Notes: generated from the letters alone by a model not told the origin. Shown: positions 1 to 7,048, counted from the first letter of the stretch. The stretch is DNA of 24,135 nucleotides from Lachnospiraceae bacterium (GCA_009774345.1 VSNR01000051.1:1-24135); one strand, 5' to 3'. Translations and numbers: made by a program.

Positions 1-24
1 AGCAATGTCTTACCCCACATTTTT

Positions 25-47
25 ACCGGATAATTTCGTCCGGTTTT
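25..47 (+). terminator. weak hairpin, possible terminator at left edge
   Basis: ACCGGA at 25-30 pairs with TCCGGT at 39-44 across an 8-base loop, and TTTT follows at 44-47. The stem is only 6 bp, so termination of a rightward transcript from outside the window is a guess. On the opposite strand the hairpin lies just past the stop of the truncated response regulator, but lacks a good U-run there. Confidence 0.3.
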
Positions 48-62
48 AATTTGAGGCTAAGC

Positions 63-398
63 TCACGGATTCAGGTTTGTGATATAATCATCCGCCCCCA
101 GTCCCAGTCCACGAAGGCGCGCACTGTCCTCATCCCGCGCCGATAAAAAGATCACTGGAAACCCGCTGCCCTTCAACCGCCTGAGCTGTTCCAATAAGGC
201 AAAGCCGTCGCCGTCCGGCAGCATCACATCCAAAAGTACAAGCTGATACTCATTTTCCCGTGTGCACCGCAATGCCTCCTTGCAGTCCGCCGCCCTGTCT
301 ACCTGACGATAGCCCTCCTTCATGAGCAGTCCGCCCACCATTTCCAACAGCTCCGCCTCGTCGTCCACCAGCAGGATTCTGCACTCAAAACGCGTCAT
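63..398 (-). pseudogene. truncated response regulator (receiver domain only)
   Basis: The 111-residue product is a CheY-like receiver that would accept phosphate from a histidine kinase. It shows the acidic pair D12-D13, the phospho-acceptor D57 in LVLLDVMLPD, the conserved Ser/Thr position S86 (IFLSARDE), and GADDYIT at 101-107. In OmpR-type regulators GADDYIT is followed by the conserved lysine-proline and then a winged-helix DNA-binding domain. Here the frame runs into NLNP and stops, so the catalytic lysine and the whole output domain are absent. Shifting frame by one base recovers a KP pair but then stops after a few codons with no recognisable continuation, so this looks like a rearrangement, not a point frameshift. 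The start has an AAGGAAG-like ribosome site. OmpR/PhoB family is inferred from the receiver signature. A stand-alone receiver is the alternative, but the missing lysine argues against it. Confidence 0.75.
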
Positions 399-506
399 AT
401 GATACCACTTCCTTTCCTGTTTTTACTACGTTAAAAACAATCCTACCACGCGGTTCAAACAGCGTCAAGAACATACAGGACATCCATCGCCAGCAACGCA
501 CAAATT

Positions 507-522
507 TAAGGTTCACATAAGG
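507..522 (+). promoter_or_regulatory. TAAGG-N6-TAAGG box, copy 1
   Basis: TAAGG occurs at 507-511 and again at 518-522, an 11-bp period. The surrounding 21 bases (502-522) match 2169-2189 at 20 of 21 positions. Tandem half-sites one helical turn apart are typical of OmpR-family response regulator targets. The box lies between the truncated response regulator (-) and the AAA-ATPase gene (+). Confidence 0.5.
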
Positions 523-548
523 AACTGCAAACAGTGCGAAACTTTTGC

Positions 549-577
549 TTGTGGCATAAGCGGTCTCAGGATATAAT
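549..577 (+). promoter_or_regulatory. promoter of the AAA-ATPase/PD-(D/E)XK gene
   Basis: TTGTGG at 549-554 and a perfect TATAAT at 572-577 are 17 bp apart. The predicted transcript would start near 584, about 30 bases before the ATG, and includes the AAGGAGG ribosome site. Confidence 0.55.
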
Positions 578-612
578 GATTACAATAGAAGCAAAAAAGG
601 AGGAAGAAATTT

Positions 613-2169
613 ATGGCGATCTGTCTGAACACAAAATCCGCCCTGATTTTATATCAGGAACTCTTAAACAGTGAGTACTTTGTGGATAAATCCGCAATGA
701 TTGAGCATATCAGCAAGCGTATACGAACCAACACGAAATATGTATGCATTACGAAGCCGCGGCGTTTTGGAAAAACATCCGTTCTAAATATGCTGGGGGC
801 ATATTATGGCAAGGCCTATGATGCTGCGGACTTGTTTGAAGGTTCTGCCATCAGCAAATGTGCGTCGTATACTGACCATTTAAACCAATATAATGTGATC
901 AGCCTGTGCCTGAATGAAATTCCGCTTGACTGGAGTCGTTATGAGGATTATATTGCGCAGTTTAATAACGCAATCATCCATGATGTAAAAGAAAGCTACC
1001 CTGCGCTCAAGGACCAAACGTTTGAAAAAGCGTCTGACGCCCTCGCCGCAACAGGGGATTCGTTTATTTTCTTAATTGATGAGTGGGACTATATTTTCAG
1101 TCATGAACTGTACCCGGAGTATCAGGGTGCATTTTTGGAGTTTTTGCGAAATCTGCTCAAAGATAAATCTTATGTGGCGCTTGTGTATATGACAGGAGTT
1201 CTTCCAATTAAGAAATACAGTACGGGGTCGGCGTTAAATATGTTTAAAGAATATACAATGCTGAAAGATCCATTTTTTGAGGAATGTTTTGGATTTACTG
1301 AAAATGAGGTACAGATGCTCTGTGCAAAGCAGAGTGTACTGACAATGGACGAAATCCGCGAGTGGTATAACGGCTATCAGACGCGGGACGGGCAGCGGCT
1401 CTATAATCCCCGGTCTGTCGTTTGTGCTTTGGAAGATCAGACCTGTCAAAGCTACTGGACACGGACGGGAAAAATGGATGAGGTGCTTTTTTTCCTGAAA
1501 TATAATATTGGCGAGGTGCGGGATGATGTGGTAAAGATGGTGAACGGCTCGTCGGTTTGGATTGATATTGAAAGAGAATTTAGCGCAGGGCAGGCACAGC
1601 TTTCTAACCGAAAGGATATTTATTCAGCAATGGTTATCTACGGTCTGCTCTCCTACAGCGATGGAGAGCTGCGCATTCCGAATAAAGAGCTTATGATTGA
1701 GTTTCAGAATGCGCTGGAAGATGACGATTTCGGCTACATTGCGGAGCTTGTGCGCAATTCAGGCGCGGTGCTCGAGGCGACCTTGCACCAAAAGGGGGAA
1801 ATCGTGGCATCCTATCTCCACAACATTCACAACAGCGAACTTCCTATCTTGAAGTACAATGATGAAAACAGCCTCTCCTGTGTCGTAACGCTGGCATATC
1901 TTTCCGCAAGAAATAAATACAAGGTAGAGCGTGAGGAGAAAAGCGGCAAAGGATATGTAGACTTTATCTTTTATCCGAGACGCAGGAACCTGCCCGGTAT
2001 TATTTTGGAATTAAAGGCTGACAGCACGCCCGAGACGGCGCTTGCGCAGATACGGGATAAGGAGTATTGTGAGAAGTTGAAAAAGGAGAATGTCACGCAA
2101 ATTCTTGCTGTCGGCATTAATTATGACTCCAAGGCAAAAGAACATCAGTGTCTGATTGAGCCGCTTTAA
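613..2169 (+). CDS. AAA-ATPase-like protein with C-terminal PD-(D/E)XK nuclease domain
   Basis: The 518-residue product matches the architecture annotated elsewhere as AAA-ATPase_like plus PDDEXK_9 (PF09820 + PF08011). The P-loop variant KPRRFGKTS lies at 48-56 and the Walker B strand FIFLIDEWD at 151-159. The family hallmarks WYNGY (251-255) and YNPRSVV (264-270) follow. A C-terminal nuclease fold has D450 in GYVDFIFYP and the E466-L-K468 triad. The start has an AAGGAGG site 8 bases upstream. The family is often present in many copies per genome in Bacteroidetes and Clostridia and its function is not established; restriction, defence or selfish behaviour are all suggested by the domains. The gene is a single transcription unit. 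The 21-base TAAGG box before it recurs right at its stop codon, so the gene is bracketed by direct repeats. Confidence 0.9.
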   Translation: MAICLNTKSALILYQELLNSEYFVDKSAMIEHISKRIRTNTKYVCITKPRRFGKTSVLNMLGAYYGKAYDAADLFEGSAISKCASYTDHLNQYNVISLCLNEIPLDWSRYEDYIAQFNNAIIHDVKESYPALKDQTFEKASDALAATGDSFIFLIDEWDYIFSHELYPEYQGAFLEFLRNLLKDKSYVALVYMTGVLPIKKYSTGSALNMFKEYTMLKDPFFEECFGFTENEVQMLCAKQSVLTMDEIREWYNGYQTRDGQRLYNPRSVVCALEDQTCQSYWTRTGKMDEVLFFLKYNIGEVRDDVVKMVNGSSVWIDIEREFSAGQAQLSNRKDIYSAMVIYGLLSYSDGELRIPNKELMIEFQNALEDDDFGYIAELVRNSGAVLEATLHQKGEIVASYLHNIHNSELPILKYNDENSLSCVVTLAYLSARNKYKVEREEKSGKGYVDFIFYPRRRNLPGIILELKADSTPETALAQIRDKEYCEKLKKENVTQILAVGINYDSKAKEHQCLIEPL

Positions 2170-2173
2170 AATT

Positions 2174-2189
2174 TAAGGCTCACATAAGG
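2174..2189 (+). promoter_or_regulatory. TAAGG-N6-TAAGG box, copy 2
   Basis: TAAGG at 2174-2178 and 2185-2189 again shows the 11-bp period. The box begins at the stop codon of the AAA-ATPase gene and lies about 75 bases before the ABC transporter ATG. A weak -10 (TATGAT, 2221-2226) about 31 bases downstream would place the box near -55, a usual activator position. Confidence 0.5.
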
Positions 2190-2217
2190 TACACATCAGA
2201 TTATCTTAAACAAACCC

Positions 2218-2242
2218 TCCTATGATAGATCTATACTTAGGA
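2218..2242 (+). promoter_or_regulatory. imperfect dyad before the ABC transporter
   Basis: TCCTA (2218-2222) and TAGGA (2238-2242) flank the perfect 10-bp palindrome ATAGATCTAT (2225-2234), with unequal 2- and 3-base separations. It overlaps the presumed transcription start and the region just ahead of the AGGAGG site at 2249-2254, so it could be an operator or a 5' mRNA hairpin. No match to a known operator is claimed. Confidence 0.3.
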
Positions 2243-2264
2243 ACATATAGGAGGATCGTTTACT

Positions 2265-2993
2265 ATGAATACGAACATTATTGAAACCCATGGTCTGACA
2301 AAAGGAGCTGGCAGCCAGCTGCGCGTAAACCATATCGACCTGTGCGTCCCGGAGGGCTGCGTCTATGGATTCCTTGGACCAAACGGCGCAGGCAAGACCA
2401 CCACGCTCAAGCTCCTGCTCGGACTGCTCAAGCCCACAGAGGGCACCATCACTTTGCTGGGAAAAAAGATGACCAGCCAAAACCGCCTTGCCCTTCTAAA
2501 GCACACGGGCAGTCTGATTGAAAGCCCCAGCTTCTACGGCCATCTGACAGGACTTGAGAACCTGCAGATTATCGCCAAGCTGAAAAAAGTCCCCGCCGAT
2601 GAGATTACCGCGGTGCTGAATACGGTGCGTCTATATGAACAGAAAGACAAAAAGGTCAAGCAGTATTCCCTTGGCATGAAACAGCGCCTTGGCATTGCGA
2701 TGGCGCTGCTTGGCAATCCGCGCCTGCTGATTCTCGACGAACCGACAAACGGTCTGGACCCCGCCGGCATTCAGGAAATTCGGGAATTTATCAAAAATCT
2801 GCCCATCCTTCGCCAAATGACCGTAATCGTCTCAAGCCATCTATTAAGTGAAATGGAGCAGATGGCAGACCGGGTCGGCATTATCAACCATGGCTCCCTT
2901 GTTTTTCAGGGAACCATGGCAGCGCTCGAGGCACAGGGCGGCAGTCTGGAAGATGCTTTTCTGAAACTGACAGAAGGAGGTGAAAGTCTATGA
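2265..2993 (+). CDS. ABC transporter ATP-binding protein, lantibiotic-immunity (BcrA/NukF-like) type
   Basis: The 242-residue ATPase powers the membrane partner encoded directly downstream. Walker A is GPNGAGKTT (38-46), the signature is SLGMKQR (135-141), Walker B is LLILDEP (154-160), and the switch histidine is H192 in VSSHLL. Length, the LGMKQRLGIA form of the signature and the ABC-2 partner fit the BcrA/EpiF/NukF group, which protects Gram-positive cells from bacitracin or lantibiotics. The start is set by AGGAGG at 2249-2254, 10 bases before the ATG. The stop overlaps the next start as ATGA, so the two genes are translationally coupled. The substrate is inferred from family only. The TAAGG box upstream and a broken response regulator gene 1.9 kb away suggest original control by a two-component system. 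Confidence 0.88.
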   Translation: MNTNIIETHGLTKGAGSQLRVNHIDLCVPEGCVYGFLGPNGAGKTTTLKLLLGLLKPTEGTITLLGKKMTSQNRLALLKHTGSLIESPSFYGHLTGLENLQIIAKLKKVPADEITAVLNTVRLYEQKDKKVKQYSLGMKQRLGIAMALLGNPRLLILDEPTNGLDPAGIQEIREFIKNLPILRQMTVIVSSHLLSEMEQMADRVGIINHGSLVFQGTMAALEAQGGSLEDAFLKLTEGGESL

Positions 2994-4516
2994 TGTGCTG
3001 TTTATCTCTTGAACTCAGAAAAACCAAACGGCGCGGCATCTGGCTGGTACTTGCAGCGCTGCTTCTAACCATCATCTTATGGGAAGGAAACAGCATGAAC
3101 GATGCACGTTTTCTCAAATTTGGCTGGAAAATGATGCTCTATAATCTGCCGCTCCTGAATGCGGTGTTGATTCCGACAGGGATTGCGGTCTTTGCCAGCC
3201 GGATAATTGACATGGAGCACAAAGGCAATACATGGAAACTGCTCGAGACACTTGAAGGCAAATCTGAACTCTATCTCGCCAAAGTATTATATGGCTTGAT
3301 TGCCATTCTGTGCTTTAGCATCGCCGAGTTGCTTCTTTGCGCAGCAATCGGACTTGTTGCAGGATTTGAAGGAATGCCGGATTTGTGGGCATATGGGCTG
3401 TTTTTTGTACAGACCTTTGTGATCACCTTCAACCTGTATCTGCTACAGATGCTCCTATCATTGATTTTTACCAATCAGGCAGTCGCTCTGTGCGCTGGAC
3501 TGTGCGGGAGCATGGCAGGACTTTTTCTGATGTATGTGCCACAGTGGCCGTTTCTTAGAAATATCATTCCGTGGGGACACTACGGCGCGATGATGTTTGT
3601 CGGCATGGACTGGAATAAGGCGCAGGGCATCCAGGGATTTTATTATATGCAGCAGAAAAACGGTGCGCTCTTCTTTGTTATCGGATGGTTTTTATTCTTA
3701 ATCATCGGCGGCTGGTTTGCCTTTCAAAAGATGGACACAGACGGCTTCCGCTTTGAATTGATGCATGGTACACAGTCCTCTAAACCTGTAACGCTTCCTG
3801 CTATGCCGGTTGAACTCCTGAAGGTAAAGCGCTCTCCCATCTGGCTTGCGTTCATCATCCTGCCGCTCATCTCCGCACTGATCGGCACCGGAAATTACCT
3901 GAACAATCTCGAGATTCTGACTGGCACATGGCATTCTCTCTGGACACAGCACGCCCTGTTTTTTTGTTACTTTTTCATGCCGCCGCTCGTCGGTGTCTAT
4001 GCAAGTTATCTGTGGCGGCTAGAGCACAACGGCGCCAACTGGAACATGGTGCTGACTACGATCTCCATATGGCGGCTTGTTTTCAACAAGATCTGTCTAT
4101 GCACTGTCATTACCTTCTTCACCCTTTGCTGGCTGTGTGTCCTCTACATCCTCTGCGGCTTGTCTGCAGGATTTACAGACCCGGTTCCAGCTGCGCTGGC
4201 TGAGTGGCTGGCATGCGGCGTTCTTGGCGGTACTGCGGTCTGTGCGGCGCAGTGTTTTCTCTCCCTTGTCATCCGAAGCTTCGCGGTTCCGATTGGCATG
4301 GCGCTCGCAGGAGGCATTGGCGGGCTCCTCTTTACTGCCAAAGGACTTTATTACCTGCTTCCGTACTCGCTTCTAAGCATGGGCATGCGTGCAAACAATC
4401 CTAATCTTCATGTGAATCTGGTGCAGTTTGCAGGCTGTTCTGTGTTGTTTATCGTGTCCTTTTACCTGCTGAGTGTATGGTATATCAAATGTCATGATGT
4501 CAGGACGCAGGCGTAA
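2990..4516 (+). CDS. ABC-2 permease, internally duplicated (two fused EpiE/EpiG-like halves)
   Basis: The 508-residue membrane protein is the permease for the ATPase just upstream, with about twelve hydrophobic segments. It is twice the roughly 250 residues usual for lantibiotic-immunity permeases and is visibly a tandem duplication. Half 1 opens with ELRKTKRRGIWLVLAALLL near residue 8, and half 2 with ELLKVKRSPIWLAFIILPL near residue 275. Each half then has an EHxGxxW motif after its second segment (EHKGNTWKLLET; EHNGANWNMVLTT) and a later FLSL/LLSL segment followed by a glycine-rich helix. Such proteins act with one ATPase in immunity or peptide efflux at the cytoplasmic membrane. The fusion would supply both membrane subunits in one chain. 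The start overlaps the ATPase stop by 4 bases, and a GGAGG site lies inside the end of the ATPase gene. Confidence 0.85.
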   Translation: MMCCLSLELRKTKRRGIWLVLAALLLTIILWEGNSMNDARFLKFGWKMMLYNLPLLNAVLIPTGIAVFASRIIDMEHKGNTWKLLETLEGKSELYLAKVLYGLIAILCFSIAELLLCAAIGLVAGFEGMPDLWAYGLFFVQTFVITFNLYLLQMLLSLIFTNQAVALCAGLCGSMAGLFLMYVPQWPFLRNIIPWGHYGAMMFVGMDWNKAQGIQGFYYMQQKNGALFFVIGWFLFLIIGGWFAFQKMDTDGFRFELMHGTQSSKPVTLPAMPVELLKVKRSPIWLAFIILPLISALIGTGNYLNNLEILTGTWHSLWTQHALFFCYFFMPPLVGVYASYLWRLEHNGANWNMVLTTISIWRLVFNKICLCTVITFFTLCWLCVLYILCGLSAGFTDPVPAALAEWLACGVLGGTAVCAAQCFLSLVIRSFAVPIGMALAGGIGGLLFTAKGLYYLLPYSLLSMGMRANNPNLHVNLVQFAGCSVLFIVSFYLLSVWYIKCHDVRTQA

Positions 4517-4530
4517 AACAACATCCTTTT

Positions 4531-4563
4531 GAATGCTGCTCAAATGGCAGCATTCAGTCTTTT
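4531..4563 (+). terminator. hairpin between convergent units
   Basis: GAATGCTGC (4531-4539) pairs perfectly with GCAGCATTC (4547-4555) across a 7-base loop. A short U-rich stretch (TCTTTT) follows for rightward transcription. It closes the ABC operon. The stop codon of the leftward 52-residue gene lies within the right arm, so the hairpin may serve both strands. Confidence 0.65.
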
Positions 4564-4712
4564 AAGATTTTCTGCTCAATCCACACTGCTGCCGCATACA
4601 GCCCTCCGCCAAACAGTACTGCCGACAGCAGATCGCCGCAAATCTGTTTCACACCGATGATCATCAAGACCAACAGAATCAAAGGTGTTTCAAGGAGTCT
4701 CTTCCTGTCCAT
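4554..4712 (-). CDS. 52-residue membrane protein overlapping the merR-type gene
   Basis: A short frame begins with ATG inside the last codons of the MerR gene (23-base overlap, different frame) and ends at the terminator hairpin. The product is MDRKRLLE followed by a hydrophobic stretch (TPLILLVLMIIGV, about residues 9-21), a short polar link (KQICGD), a second hydrophobic stretch (LLSAVLFGGGLYAAAVWI, about 28-45), and a charged tail (EQKILKD). That is a plausible two-helix hairpin membrane protein with positive ends inside. No distinct ribosome site is seen, but GACAGGAAGAGA within the overlap and the coupling to MerR could drive translation. I do not recognise a family. The composition, membrane pattern and fit between two genes' ends favour a real gene, regulated together with the MerR protein. 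Confidence 0.55.
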   Translation of the reverse strand: MDRKRLLETPLILLVLMIIGVKQICGDLLSAVLFGGGLYAAAVWIEQKILKD

Positions 4713-5580
4713 ACCATCCCTCCTGTACAAATTTTTGATCGGACTTCATGAGCATCTCATGATATGCCTGATATGCCTTACTCAGTCTGCACATTGCTGG
4801 TATAAAGACTTCATTATAACCGCTTGTGCTGTTAAACTGCTTCAATGCCTGTTCCAGCCGAAATGCCATTGACGCCTGATATTCCGTTGATGCCTTATAG
4901 TTCATCCATGCCGCGATCTCTTCGCGGTGCTCCTCCAAAAAATGTTCGATATCACCAACTGCGCGCTTCACATTCGCATCCATCGTCTCGATGAGCGTCT
5001 CATCGTACACTGCCGTCAATTCACAATAATACGCCTGCAAATCTGCCGGAAGTTCAAATTGAACGCCGTCCAGAAAATCCAGAATCGTCTCAAATGCATC
5101 CTGCTGCTCCTGTGTCTCGACCGCTTCGTTTAAATAGGGCGCAAAGTGCTGGCAGATATAATTTCCATAGTAGCCCGGAAACGCATTTTTCAACCGCTCT
5201 AGGACAGACTGTTTGTTTTGGAGCTGCTGCAATTTTTCCTGCACACATGTCCAGTCCTGTGTTTTTGCAAGCTCTTGTAACAACTGCTGTCTCTCCTGCA
5301 TGATGTCCATTTCCATGCGTTTCCGGTCTGAGATTTCTTGTAGTGCACCTTTTAAAAAGGCTTCTTTGCTGTCTTTTTCCAATAAAATCCTTTGAATCTC
5401 CGCCGTCGAAATCCCCAGCCCTCTCAGCACCGAGATCTTTTTCAGCCGTTCGACATCCTCATCAGAAAAATCACGGTATCCGTTTTCCTGCACTGAGGGC
5501 GCGACCAGCCCCTGCGCAACATAGTACGCCACCGCCTTTTTGGTCAAAGCACATGTTTTGCATACTTCATTGATAAGCAC
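4690..5580 (-). CDS. MerR-family transcriptional regulator
   Basis: The 296-residue product has an N-terminal MerR winged helix: LINEVCKTCALTKKAVAYY, then QGLVAPSVQENGYRDFS and DVERLKKISVLRGLGISTAEIQRIL. A coiled-coil dimerisation helix follows (about 80-130). The long, mainly helical C-terminal part has no recognised effector motif and no metal-binding cysteine cluster. Such regulators twist an over-spaced promoter when bound to ligand. I place the start at the GTG at 5580. A further upstream GTG at 5589 overlaps the AGGAGG (5594-5589) itself and cannot be used, whereas 5580 has an 8-base spacing. The only other gene in the unit is the overlapping 52-residue membrane protein. The promoter has the 19-bp spacer typical of MerR control, so it is probably autoregulated. 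Confidence 0.88.
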   Translation of the reverse strand: MLINEVCKTCALTKKAVAYYVAQGLVAPSVQENGYRDFSDEDVERLKKISVLRGLGISTAEIQRILLEKDSKEAFLKGALQEISDRKRMEMDIMQERQQLLQELAKTQDWTCVQEKLQQLQNKQSVLERLKNAFPGYYGNYICQHFAPYLNEAVETQEQQDAFETILDFLDGVQFELPADLQAYYCELTAVYDETLIETMDANVKRAVGDIEHFLEEHREEIAAWMNYKASTEYQASMAFRLEQALKQFNSTSGYNEVFIPAMCRLSKAYQAYHEMLMKSDQKFVQEGWYGQEETP

Positions 5581-5611
5581 GCTGTTCACCTCCTATCTCA
5601 ACGGTTCTTAT

Positions 5612-5647
5612 ACTATAGCATAAACCCACCCCCAAGGGGACAGTCAA
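5612..5647 (-). promoter_or_regulatory. MerR-type promoter with 19-bp spacer and dyad
   Basis: Reading leftward, TTGACT (5647-5642) and TATGCT (5622-5617) are separated by 19 bp, the over-long spacing used by MerR regulators. Inside the spacer lies the inverted repeat CCCC-TT-GGGG. A second hexamer, TATAGT (5617-5612), is 24 bp from the -35 and is less likely to be the -10. Confidence 0.6.
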
Positions 5648-5771
5648 TACTTAGATTCTATATTCTTTAAAAACGTCAGGGAAATTTTATGAAATGCATG
5701 AAGAAAGACGATACTTAGTCTACTATTCGAACTCAACTCAAGTTTCAGAGATCTTTCGAACCAGAGAACAT

Positions 5772-5936
5772 TTATCCCTTTTGTTGTTTTAAAATAAATG
5801 GTGTCATCTTCTCCATCAACTCTTTGGATAGACGATCCCCTTTTTCTCTTAAAAGCCTTTTTTGTTCTGCTTTCGCCCATTCTACAGCTTTTAACTGCTC
5901 TTCTAGCCGTTCACTTAAAATAATATGATCCTCCAT
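5772..5936 (-). CDS. 54-residue charged helical protein, partner of the JAB-domain gene
   Basis: The start is fixed by AAGGAGG five bases before an ATG at 5936; an in-frame upstream ATG at 5978 would overlap the preceding gene and lacks such a site. The product begins MEDHIILSERLEEQLKAVEW and is almost entirely charged amphipathic helix (LEEQLKAVEWAKAEQKRLL; RLSKELMEKM), ending in KQQKG. There is no signal peptide or membrane segment. It starts 13 bases after the JAB gene's stop, so the two are one operon, and it may bind or regulate that protein. I do not recognise the family. The small, highly charged form resembles antitoxin or adaptor peptides, but that is inference. Confidence 0.6.
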   Translation of the reverse strand: MEDHIILSERLEEQLKAVEWAKAEQKRLLREKGDRLSKELMEKMTPFILKQQKG

Positions 5937-5949
5937 AACTGCCTCCTTC

Positions 5950-6585
5950 CTAACAATTGTCATAATCAATCCCCACAAGATGAGAATGTTTTAAGAAATA
6001 ATTTGCTGCTTTCTGCAACCCCTTCAAATCTCTTGCTTCATTATTTGAATGAACTGCCTGATTAAACAATTCAATCGCTTTCTCATAAACATATTTTTCC
6101 CCTTTTACAAGGTATGATATACTTCCGAGGTTCGTGACCACCACCATCATCTTAATGCATTCATACCTCAATAGGAATTGCACATCTGACAGAGAAAAAT
6201 TAGATAAAGATGGATGGTTATGCAATACAATGATGATACATTCTTTTGCAGATGCTACTATGTGATATGAAGTTGTACTGCTTATTGGATCAACCTCATG
6301 CTCATTGCCCAATGCTACTCCAATATATTCCTCCGCATTTTGAATACGCTTCAAGCTGCTCATTTCATACGTTATCGCTACTTCATTAGAATCATTTTCA
6401 TTTTTGGAAATGAGCAGTACATTTTTTGCCAGTTCCTGAATCGTATCATATTCATTTTCTGGTATATTTTTGTATTTAATTCTTGGTACTCTGCGGATGG
6501 CTTCATCTGTAATCATAATTTTGTGATCCCTTTTCTTTGCCATCTCTAAATTTTCCAGATTTTCATTCCTGTTACTCTGACTCAA
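5950..6585 (-). CDS. JAB/MPN (JAMM metalloprotease-like) domain protein
   Basis: The product is 211 residues, translated from a TTG start 10 bases after AGGAGGG. An alternative ATG at 6543 lacks a site. The centre contains VLHNHPSLSNFSLSDVQFLL, a JAMM-like zinc motif HxHP-x5-S-x2-D. The gap between the second histidine and the serine is one residue shorter than in RadC (HxH-x7-SxxD) and resembles toxin- or phage-associated JAB domains. The segment IIIVLHNHP and the following MMVVVTNLGSISYLVKG form the expected strands. The N-terminal 30 residues are charged and probably flexible, and the C-terminal 60 residues are helical. Family members remove ubiquitin-like tags or cleave peptides; the target here is unknown. 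The gene is AT-rich relative to its neighbours, which suggests transfer. It is cotranscribed with the 54-residue gene. Confidence 0.7.
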   Translation of the reverse strand: MSQSNRNENLENLEMAKKRDHKIMITDEAIRRVPRIKYKNIPENEYDTIQELAKNVLLISKNENDSNEVAITYEMSSLKRIQNAEEYIGVALGNEHEVDPISSTTSYHIVASAKECIIIVLHNHPSLSNFSLSDVQFLLRYECIKMMVVVTNLGSISYLVKGEKYVYEKAIELFNQAVHSNNEARDLKGLQKAANYFLKHSHLVGIDYDNC

Positions 6586-6681
6586 ACTATATTATCCCTC
6601 CTGCAACGGCTTCATAGAAATATCAATACCTTTCATCTGACTTCTAATCATTCATATAATGTATCTTCTTTCTTTTAAAAT

Positions 6682-6724
6682 ATTATATTACAAAAGTGCA
6701 TTTTCCACAATTAGTTTTTGTGGA
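6682..6724 (-). promoter_or_regulatory. promoter and operator of the JAB operon
   Basis: Reading leftward, TTGTGG (6710-6705) and TATAAT (6687-6682) are exactly 17 bp apart. The -35 is half of an inverted repeat: TCCACAA (6704-6710) pairs with TTGTGGA (6718-6724) across 7 bases. A protein bound to this dyad would cover the -35 element. The predicted leader is about 90 bases. Confidence 0.6.
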
Positions 6725-6762
6725 TAGTGTAGCTTTACTCAGGGAATTTAAGTATTCTTCCG

Positions 6763-6805
6763 TTTGGAAATTTGATTGCTTTCCAAAATAAAGTTATGAT
6801 ATAAT
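6763..6805 (+). promoter_or_regulatory. promoter of the Imm21-like gene with overlapping dyad
   Basis: TTGCTT (6776-6781) and TATAAT (6800-6805) are 18 bp apart. The inverted repeat TTTGGAAA (6763-6770) / TTTCCAAA (6780-6787) covers the -35 element and could be an operator. Confidence 0.5.
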
Positions 6806-6871
6806 GCAGTCATGTACCCCATGCATTTCAACATTGTAATGCCAAAAATGCTGGAAAGGAGGTCCGAGCTG

Positions 6872-7048
6872 ATGCAGCAGGAAATCACTTGGATTGAATG
6901 TGACGGCGGCCCGCATATTTTAATCGAACGTAAATATCTTAAACTCTGGAAAACTGCAAAACAAGAAGATTATGAAGAAACAGCTCAAATCAAAGAATAC
7001 ATTTTAGACGGATCAAGTTTTAGATTATTCCTATTCAAAAAACAATAA
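6872..7048 (+). CDS. short Imm21-like immunity protein, probably truncated
   Basis: The start at 6872 is set by AAAGGAGG ten bases upstream; an in-frame ATG at 6812 lacks a ribosome site. The 58-residue product contains ITWIECDGGPHILIERKYLKLW followed by a DY pair (QEDYEE). This resembles, from memory, the N-terminus of immunity protein 21 (W-x-E-x-x-GGP-x-x-x-x, then W and DY). Full-length members are near 150 residues, and here the frame ends in FRLFLFKKQ with no further homologous sequence before the next ribosome site. It is therefore probably a decayed immunity gene left from a contact-dependent or secreted toxin locus; no toxin gene is visible. It lies in the AT-rich patch opposite the JAB operon. 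Confidence 0.5.
   Translation: MQQEITWIECDGGPHILIERKYLKLWKTAKQEDYEETAQIKEYILDGSSFRLFLFKKQ

Noticed and set aside
46..76. possible third copy of the TAAGG box near the left edge
   Set aside because: Only scattered matches after allowing an insertion, and the 11-bp TAAGG period is absent.
419..438. GTTTTTA / TAAAAAC inverted repeat upstream of the truncated response regulator
   Set aside because: AT-only stem with no tail or clear promoter overlap; likely chance in an AT-rich leader.
5644..5880. 78-residue minus-strand frame downstream of the JAB operon
   Set aside because: It overlaps the 54-residue gene in another frame, lacks a ribosome site, and runs into the MerR promoter region. Nothing else was seen in 5648-5771.
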